Assembly: GCA_025960445.1 (NCBI GenBank)
Contig: JAICIT010000251.1
Coordinates: 1 to 5,086 of the forward strand
DNA: 5,086 nucleotides
Source: Bradyrhizobium sp.
Lineage (GTDB): Bacteria > Pseudomonadota > Alphaproteobacteria > Rhizobiales > Xanthobacteraceae
Direction of reading: 5' to 3'
In this document: piece by piece, positions 1 to 5,086 of the stretch
How positions within the stretch are numbered: position 1 is the first letter of the stretch
Layout of the letters: every line of letters begins with the position of its first letter
Notes under the pieces: generated by a model
Database searches by the model: none
What the model was told of the DNA's origin: nothing
The model's input: only the letters and a program-made list of their open reading frames with translations
Program-made: the position numbers and the translations under genes

Positions 1-1
1 C

Positions 2-172
2 GCATCCCGTCCCGCGTTCGTGACGATCGCGATCGCCCCTCAAATGGGACGAGACGGCACGGGTTCTACGAGCGATTTGGGCAAAACGAATACCGAAATG
101 TTTTTGCAAGCCGGACTGGACAGGCCAAATCAGATTGATCCGCTTGAACAAATCAGCGTTTTAGAAACGTAG
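2..172 (+). CDS. Possible C-terminal end of an unrecognised protein (partial)
   Basis: A reading frame enters from the left edge and stays open for 56 codons to a TAG at 170-172, ending in residues ISVLET. I do not recognise the family. The tail is acidic and polar (segment DRPNQIDPLEQ) with no membrane segment or motif I can name. Support is weak: only about 55% of its third codon positions are G or C, whereas the other genes here are visibly GC-richer at that position. The other two forward frames are also open for over 100 bases in the same stretch, so openness alone proves little. It does not resemble the end of PyrG (CTP synthase), which is often found upstream of kdsA in relatives. It may be a real gene end, a decayed gene, or spacer DNA. 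Confidence 0.25.
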   Translation, partial: ASRPAFVTIAIAPQMGRDGTGSTSDLGKTNTEMFLQAGLDRPNQIDPLEQISVLET

Positions 173-225
173 CCCGGGTGGGCTGCTGCTGTGCGTCACG
201 CTCTTGGGCGTTGCGCGATCGGGCC

Positions 226-254
226 AAGACACGTTCCCAACCAGCCGCTATAAC
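226..254 (+). promoter_or_regulatory. Putative sigma-70-type promoter for the NIPSNAP gene
   Basis: AAGACA at 226-231 matches four of six bases of the -35 consensus. TATAAC at 249-254 matches five of six of the -10 consensus. The spacer is exactly 17 bases. Transcription would start near 260-262, leaving a leader of about 22 bases that still includes the ribosome site at 271-275. This is a pattern match only, but the geometry fits and it excludes translation starts upstream of 260. Confidence 0.35.
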
Positions 255-270
255 CCGTCCGCAAGAAAAT

Positions 271-275
271 GGAGG
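271..275 (+). promoter_or_regulatory. Ribosome binding site deciding the NIPSNAP start
   Basis: GGAGG lies 7 bases before the ATG at 283 but only 1 base before the in-frame ATG at 277. The normal spacing therefore selects 283 as the start. Confidence 0.7.
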
Positions 276-282
276 AATGCCC

Positions 283-609
283 ATGATCTATGAAATGCGC
301 GTGTATCGCTGTTTGCCGGGGAGACTGCCGGCGCTCCTGAAGCGCTTCGAGGTGACCACGCTGAAATTATGGGAGAAGCACGCAATCAGGCCGGCCGGGT
401 TCTTCACTACGCTGATCGGCGAATCCAATCAGGAGCTGACGTATTTTCTGGCATGGGAGTCGCTCGCCGAACGCGAGAAGAAGTGGAACGCGTTCTCGAC
501 CGATCAGGACTGGCTGACAGCGCGCGCGAAATCTGAAGAAGACGGACAGATCATCGGCAATATCGCCAGCCAGTTCCTGGTGCCGACCGCATTCTCGACG
601 ATTAAGTAA
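283..609 (+). CDS. NIPSNAP family protein
   Basis: A complete 108-residue protein, the usual size for a single-domain bacterial NIPSNAP protein (a dimeric alpha/beta-barrel-type ferredoxin-like fold). Family hallmarks seen are the opening MIYEMRVYRCLPG (residues 1-13), with the first beta strand and the proline-glycine turn, and the segment YFLAWESLAEREKKW (54-68), which matches the characteristic Y-x-x-x-W-E-S-L-A-E-R-E pattern before W68. There is no signal peptide or membrane segment, so it is probably cytoplasmic. The start at 283 is chosen from the GGAGG spacing; a longer open frame back to 178 would put coding sequence upstream of the likely promoter and has no family resemblance. No biochemical function is established for most bacterial members, and none is assigned here. 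The next gene, kdsA, begins 97 bases downstream in the same direction, so read-through is possible, but no shared function is evident. Confidence 0.85.
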   Translation: MIYEMRVYRCLPGRLPALLKRFEVTTLKLWEKHAIRPAGFFTTLIGESNQELTYFLAWESLAEREKKWNAFSTDQDWLTARAKSEEDGQIIGNIASQFLVPTAFSTIK

Positions 610-673
610 GGCGCACTTGCCGCAAATCTTCTGTTCGAGAGTCCTCATCGGTGTTGATCCGCGTGCGGCTGCC

Positions 674-689
674 CGGCATGCTCGTGCCG
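674..689 (+). other. Small hairpin just upstream of the kdsA ribosome site
   Basis: CGGCA (674-678) pairs with TGCCG (685-689) around a 6-base loop; an extra U-G pair can shrink the loop to 4. It is followed by a run of six A bases and then the kdsA ribosome site at 695-698. With A rather than T after the stem, it is not an intrinsic terminator on this strand. It could shape access to the kdsA start. The stem is short and may be chance. Confidence 0.3.
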
Positions 690-694
690 AAAAA

Positions 695-698
695 AGGA
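695..698 (+). promoter_or_regulatory. Ribosome binding site deciding the kdsA TTG start
   Basis: AGGA within an A-rich run sits 8 bases before the TTG at 707. No in-frame ATG or GTG lies near it, so it supports TTG initiation. Confidence 0.6.
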
Positions 699-706
699 AT
701 AGTGAA

Positions 707-1564
707 TTGAACGCGAAGACTCTCGCGGCGCCAACCGTCAATGCCGGCCCGGTCAAATTCGGCAATGACTTGCCGATGTCGATCATTGCCGGCCCGTGCC
801 AGCTCGAGAGTCGCGCGCATGCACTCGAGGTCGCCTCGGCGCTGAAGGACATTGCGGCGCGGCTCGGAATCGGACTCGTCTACAAAACGTCATTCGACAA
901 GGCCAATCGTACCAGCGCAACGGCTGCGCGCGGCATCGGCTTGAAACAGGCTGTGCCGATCTTTGCCGAAATCCGATCGTCACTGCGAATCCCCGTGCTC
1001 ACCGATGTTCATGAGGCCGCGCAATGCGCCGAGGTGGCGGAGGCCGTCGACGTGCTGCAGATCCCCGCATTCCTTTGTCGGCAGACCGATCTGCTGATCG
1101 CGGCGGCTGCGACCGGCAAGGTCGTCAACGTGAAAAAAGGACAGTTCCTGGCGCCGTGGGATATGAGCAATGTCGTCGCCAAGATTACCGGTGCCGGTAA
1201 CGCCAATGTGCTGGTCACAGAGCGCGGCGCGTCGTTCGGCTATAATACGCTGGTGTCGGACATGCGCGCATTGCCAATCCTTGCGCGCACGACCGGCGCA
1301 CCCGTCATCTTCGATGCGACCCATTCGGTCCAGCAGCCGGGCGGGAAAGGTGACGCGTCCGGCGGCGAGCGCGAATTCGTTCCTGTGTTGGCGCGCGCCG
1401 CAGTCGCGGTCGGAGTGGCCGGCGTGTTCATCGAAACCCATCCCGATCCCGACCACGCGCCATCGGATGGCCCCAACATGGTGCCGCTGCGCGAATTCGA
1501 GCCGTTGGTGCGCAGCTTAATGGCGTTCGATGCGCTTGCGAAGAAATTCGCAAAGCAATCCTGA
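707..1564 (+). CDS. kdsA: 2-dehydro-3-deoxyphosphooctonate aldolase (KDO-8-phosphate synthase)
   Basis: Cytoplasmic enzyme that condenses phosphoenolpyruvate with D-arabinose 5-phosphate to give KDO 8-phosphate and phosphate, the committed route to KDO in the lipopolysaccharide inner core. At 285 residues it has normal family length. Motifs seen: IAGPCQLES (27-35), KTSFDKANR, IPAFLCRQTDLL, NVKKGQFLAPWD, TERGASFGYN, DATHSVQQPGG and FIETHPDPD. Cys31 occupies the position that is Asn in the metal-independent E. coli type. With His206, Glu243 and Asp254 it reproduces the metal-ligand set and spacing of the Aquifex enzyme, so this should be a metal-dependent KdsA. The start is taken as TTG at 707, because an AGGA site sits 8 bases upstream and the resulting MNAKT N-terminus fits the family. 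Reading further upstream to a TTG at 617 would add 30 residues without family likeness. The gene converges on queF, with 84 bases between the stops and no clear terminator. Confidence 0.96.
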   Translation: MNAKTLAAPTVNAGPVKFGNDLPMSIIAGPCQLESRAHALEVASALKDIAARLGIGLVYKTSFDKANRTSATAARGIGLKQAVPIFAEIRSSLRIPVLTDVHEAAQCAEVAEAVDVLQIPAFLCRQTDLLIAAAATGKVVNVKKGQFLAPWDMSNVVAKITGAGNANVLVTERGASFGYNTLVSDMRALPILARTTGAPVIFDATHSVQQPGGKGDASGGEREFVPVLARAAVAVGVAGVFIETHPDPDHAPSDGPNMVPLREFEPLVRSLMAFDALAKKFAKQS

Positions 1565-1648
1565 TCCGGATGCGCCGCAACCGATAGTACCAAAATCGAA
1601 TTGGGAGTCCCGGCGTGATCGTTCGAGCGCTCGGCCGGATGTTCGCGA

Positions 1649-3532
<1,884 letters not shown>

Positions 3533-3562
3533 AGTACAATTCATTCCGATAAGAAAAAATAA

Positions 3563-3570
3563 GGGGAGGG
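3563..3570 (+). promoter_or_regulatory. Strong ribosome binding site of the reductase gene
   Basis: GGGGAGGG lies 6 bases before the ATG at 3577, in an otherwise A-rich 44-base gap after eno. It points to efficient independent initiation within a likely eno-reductase transcript. Confidence 0.6.
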
Positions 3571-3576
3571 TTCACG

Positions 3577-4716
3577 ATGAGCGCCGACGGCAAAACCGGG
3601 CTTCAGCTTCGCTCGTTGATCAAGAAGAGCGGCGATCTCGAAATATCGCTGGTGGACGTGCCGACGCCCGAGCCAGCGGCCGATGAAGTCGTGGTCCGCG
3701 TCGAGGCTGCGCCGATCAATCCATCGGACCTCGGGTTGTTGATTGGCGCGGCGGATATGACCACCGCCAAATCGTCAGGCACCAAAGAAGCGCCGGTCAT
3801 CACGGCCAAAGTCCCGCAAGCGGCGATGAGCGCCATGTCGGGGCGGCTCGATGAATCGATGCCGGTTGGCAACGAGGGCGCCGGCGTTGTGATCAAGACC
3901 GGACCATCCGATGCCGCAAAGGCGCTGATGGGCAGAACCGTCGCAATGATAGGCGGCGCGATGTATTCGCAATATCGCTGCCTTAGGGTGAACGAATGCC
4001 TGCCGCTGCCCGCCGGCACCACGGCGGCCGAAGGCGCTTCGTGCTTCGTCAATCCGCTGACCTCGCTCGGCATGACCGAGACGATGCGCCGCGAAGGCCA
4101 CAAGGCGTTGGTGCACACAGCGGCTGCATCCAATCTCGGGCAGATGCTCAACAAGATTTGCATCAAGGACGGCATCGGCCTCGTGAACATTGTCCGCAGT
4201 CAGCAGCAGGCCGACATCCTGCGCAAGATCGGCGCGAAGCATGTCGTCGATTCAACCGCTCCTGCGTTTATGGACGAACTGACCAATGCATTGCTGGAAA
4301 CCGGAGCAACGCTGGCGTTCGATGCCATTGGCGGCGGCAAGCTCGCCGGGCAAATCCTCACCGGCATGGAGATCGCCGCCAACAAGACGGCGAAAGTGTA
4401 CAGCCGCTACGGATCGAGCGTGCACAAGCAGGTCTATATCTATGGAAGTCTCGACCCCGGGCCGGTCATCTTGAATCGGGCGTTCGGAATGGCTTGGGGC
4501 GTGGGCGGCTGGCTGTTGTTTCCTTTCCTGCAGAAAATCGGCCCGGCCGAAGGAGGGAAGCTGCGCCAGCGCGTGGTCGACGAACTCAAGACCACTTTCG
4601 CCAGTCACTATACGCAGGTGGTGTCTCTGCCAGAGGCGCTCCAGCTCAATCATGTCGCCGTTTACGCCAAGCGCGCGACCGGCGAGAAGTACCTGATCAA
4701 TCCGAACAAGAGCTGA
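3577..4716 (+). CDS. Zinc-independent medium-chain oxidoreductase, 2-enoyl thioester reductase-like
   Basis: A 379-residue member of the medium-chain dehydrogenase/reductase superfamily, probably a cytoplasmic NAD(P)H-dependent reductase. The N-terminal GroES-like domain shows APINPSD (45-51) and GNEGAG (98-103). The Rossmann domain shows the dinucleotide-binding segment AAASNLG (182-188), followed by IVRSQQQADILRKIGAKHVVD and FDAIGGG. The catalytic-zinc cysteine and the four-cysteine structural zinc lobe of alcohol dehydrogenases are absent. The C-terminal half (segments NPLTSLGM, LKTTFASHY) best recalls the enoyl-thioester-reductase-like branch. Two oddities stand out. NPSD and GNEG are 47 residues apart, roughly twice the usual distance, owing to an Ala/Met/Lys-rich insertion. 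There is also no tyrosine before residue 130, so the G-x-Y tyrosine used by true enoyl reductases is missing. The substrate is therefore unknown; a quinone or other activated alkene is possible. It is probably co-transcribed with eno, 44 bases upstream. Confidence 0.88.
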   Translation: MSADGKTGLQLRSLIKKSGDLEISLVDVPTPEPAADEVVVRVEAAPINPSDLGLLIGAADMTTAKSSGTKEAPVITAKVPQAAMSAMSGRLDESMPVGNEGAGVVIKTGPSDAAKALMGRTVAMIGGAMYSQYRCLRVNECLPLPAGTTAAEGASCFVNPLTSLGMTETMRREGHKALVHTAAASNLGQMLNKICIKDGIGLVNIVRSQQQADILRKIGAKHVVDSTAPAFMDELTNALLETGATLAFDAIGGGKLAGQILTGMEIAANKTAKVYSRYGSSVHKQVYIYGSLDPGPVILNRAFGMAWGVGGWLLFPFLQKIGPAEGGKLRQRVVDELKTTFASHYTQVVSLPEALQLNHVAVYAKRATGEKYLINPNKS

Positions 4717-4791
4717 GCGGCAAGCGAACCGCTGCACGTGCCCTCGCCCGGTCAGGCTTCTGCTTTTCCCTGCGCCAGCCCGGGAAAGTTT

Positions 4792-4822
4792 ACGCGTCCG
4801 TCCGCCTTCGGACCGATCGCGT
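4792..4822 (+). terminator. Hairpin, possible terminator after the eno-reductase pair
   Basis: ACGCG (4792-4796) pairs with CGCGT (4818-4822). Inside it GTCCG (4800-4804) pairs with CGGAC (4809-4813) around a CCTT loop, with a 3-by-4 internal loop between the stems. Only three T bases (4822-4824) follow, so intrinsic termination would be weak. It lies 75 bases after the reductase stop and 83 bases before the next start, so it could equally be a leader structure of the next gene. A separate short stem, AGCGG (4716-4720) with CCGCT (4729-4733), begins at the last base of the reductase stop codon and has no T run. Confidence 0.25.
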
Positions 4823-4833
4823 TTGCACAATAC

Positions 4834-4845
4834 ATGCACTTGCAT
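4834..4845. repeat. Short inverted repeat upstream of the flavin reductase gene
   Basis: ATGCA (4834-4838) and TGCAT (4841-4845) form a perfect 5-2-5 inverted repeat. A third TGCA occurs at 4824-4827. The cluster lies about 60 bases before the start at 4906, a plausible distance for an operator, but no regulator is encoded in view and no good promoter was found with it. It may be chance. Confidence 0.25.
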
Positions 4846-4905
4846 CTTCTTCCGGAACGTGGCTAGGTTTGGGGATCAACACATTTGGCACCTAAAGGAA
4901 CTTGT

Positions 4906-5086
4906 ATGGCCACCTCCTATAATATCGCCGTCATTGTCGGCAGCCTTCGGAAAGACAGCTTTACGCTCAAGATCGCCAACGCCCTGACCAAGCTCGCGCC
5001 GGATACGCTCAAGCTCAATCCGGTCACGCTGCACGACCTTTCGTTTTTCAATCAGGACCTCGAAGCGACGCCACCCGCCGACTGGC
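4906..5086 (+). CDS. NADPH-dependent FMN reductase-type flavoprotein (N-terminal part)
   Basis: The first 60 residues of a protein that continues past the right edge. It begins MATSYNIAVIVGSLRKDSFT, a beta strand leading into the GSLRxxS phosphate-binding loop (residues 12-18) that holds the FMN phosphate in the NADPH-dependent FMN reductase family (flavodoxin-like fold; relatives include SsuE, ChrR and YieF-type quinone reductases). The helix after it (KIANALTKLAP) and the later FFNQDLE (about 48-54) fit the family's second strand and the usual Y/F-N-x-D-L-E turn. An AGGA site (4896-4899) lies 6 bases before the ATG. Such enzymes typically reduce free flavin, quinones or chromate using NAD(P)H; which applies here cannot be told from this fragment. 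It follows the reductase gene in the same direction across 189 bases and may have its own promoter. Confidence 0.88.
   Translation, partial: MATSYNIAVIVGSLRKDSFTLKIANALTKLAPDTLKLNPVTLHDLSFFNQDLEATPPADW

Noticed and set aside
24..35. Perfect 12-base palindrome CGATCGCGATCG
   Set aside because: A simple tandem of GATCGC-type sequence, common in GC-rich alphaproteobacterial DNA; no sign that it is an operator.
178..282. Upstream extension of the NIPSNAP frame
   Set aside because: It lacks family similarity, precedes the likely promoter and ignores the well-placed GGAGG site at 271-275.
1624..1633. Palindrome CGAGCGCTCG between the kdsA and queF stops, considered as a bidirectional terminator
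   Set aside because: It has no loop and no T run on either side, so it does not meet terminator criteria.
3996..4895. 299-codon plus-strand frame overlapping the reductase and running past its stop
   Set aside because: The overlapping frame has Arg/Ala-rich, low-complexity translation typical of an off-frame shadow, and the reductase frame carries all recognisable motifs.

Overview
The window looks like a chromosomal housekeeping stretch from an alphaproteobacterium. The closest match from memory is the Bradyrhizobium / Rhodopseudomonas / Afipia group. This rests on the recognisable near-full-length character of KdsA, QueF and enolase, a GC-rich composition with GC-rich third codon positions, and strong Shine-Dalgarno sites. 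No database search was possible, so the genus is inference.

Layout, left to right. Bases 1-172 hold a possible C-terminal end of an unrecognised protein, weakly supported. A putative promoter (226-254) precedes a complete NIPSNAP-family gene (283-609, +). It is followed, 97 bases on, by kdsA (707-1564, +), whose best start is a TTG codon. queF (1649-2116, -) lies in the opposite direction and converges on kdsA. A 132-base divergent spacer separates queF from eno (2249-3532, +). Then 44 bases on comes a zinc-free medium-chain reductase of the enoyl-thioester-reductase-like group (3577-4716, +). After a 189-base spacer containing a hairpin and a small inverted repeat, an NADPH-dependent FMN reductase-type flavoprotein begins at 4906 and runs off the right edge. 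There is no gene-free stretch above 300 bases.

How the genes relate. Enolase makes phosphoenolpyruvate, and KdsA condenses phosphoenolpyruvate with arabinose 5-phosphate to make the KDO precursor of lipopolysaccharide. This gives a metabolic link between the two genes flanking queF. QueF belongs to queuosine tRNA modification and is functionally separate. The two oxidoreductases downstream of eno have unknown substrates. The first sits close enough to eno to be co-transcribed. The second has its own ribosome site and a longer upstream spacer.

I see no mobile element, CRISPR array, RNA gene or evidence of a new multi-gene system. The points most worth a second look are the reductase that lacks the usual catalytic tyrosine and carries a long N-terminal insertion, the TTG start of kdsA under a hairpin, the inverted queF between kdsA and eno, and the low-GC left edge.
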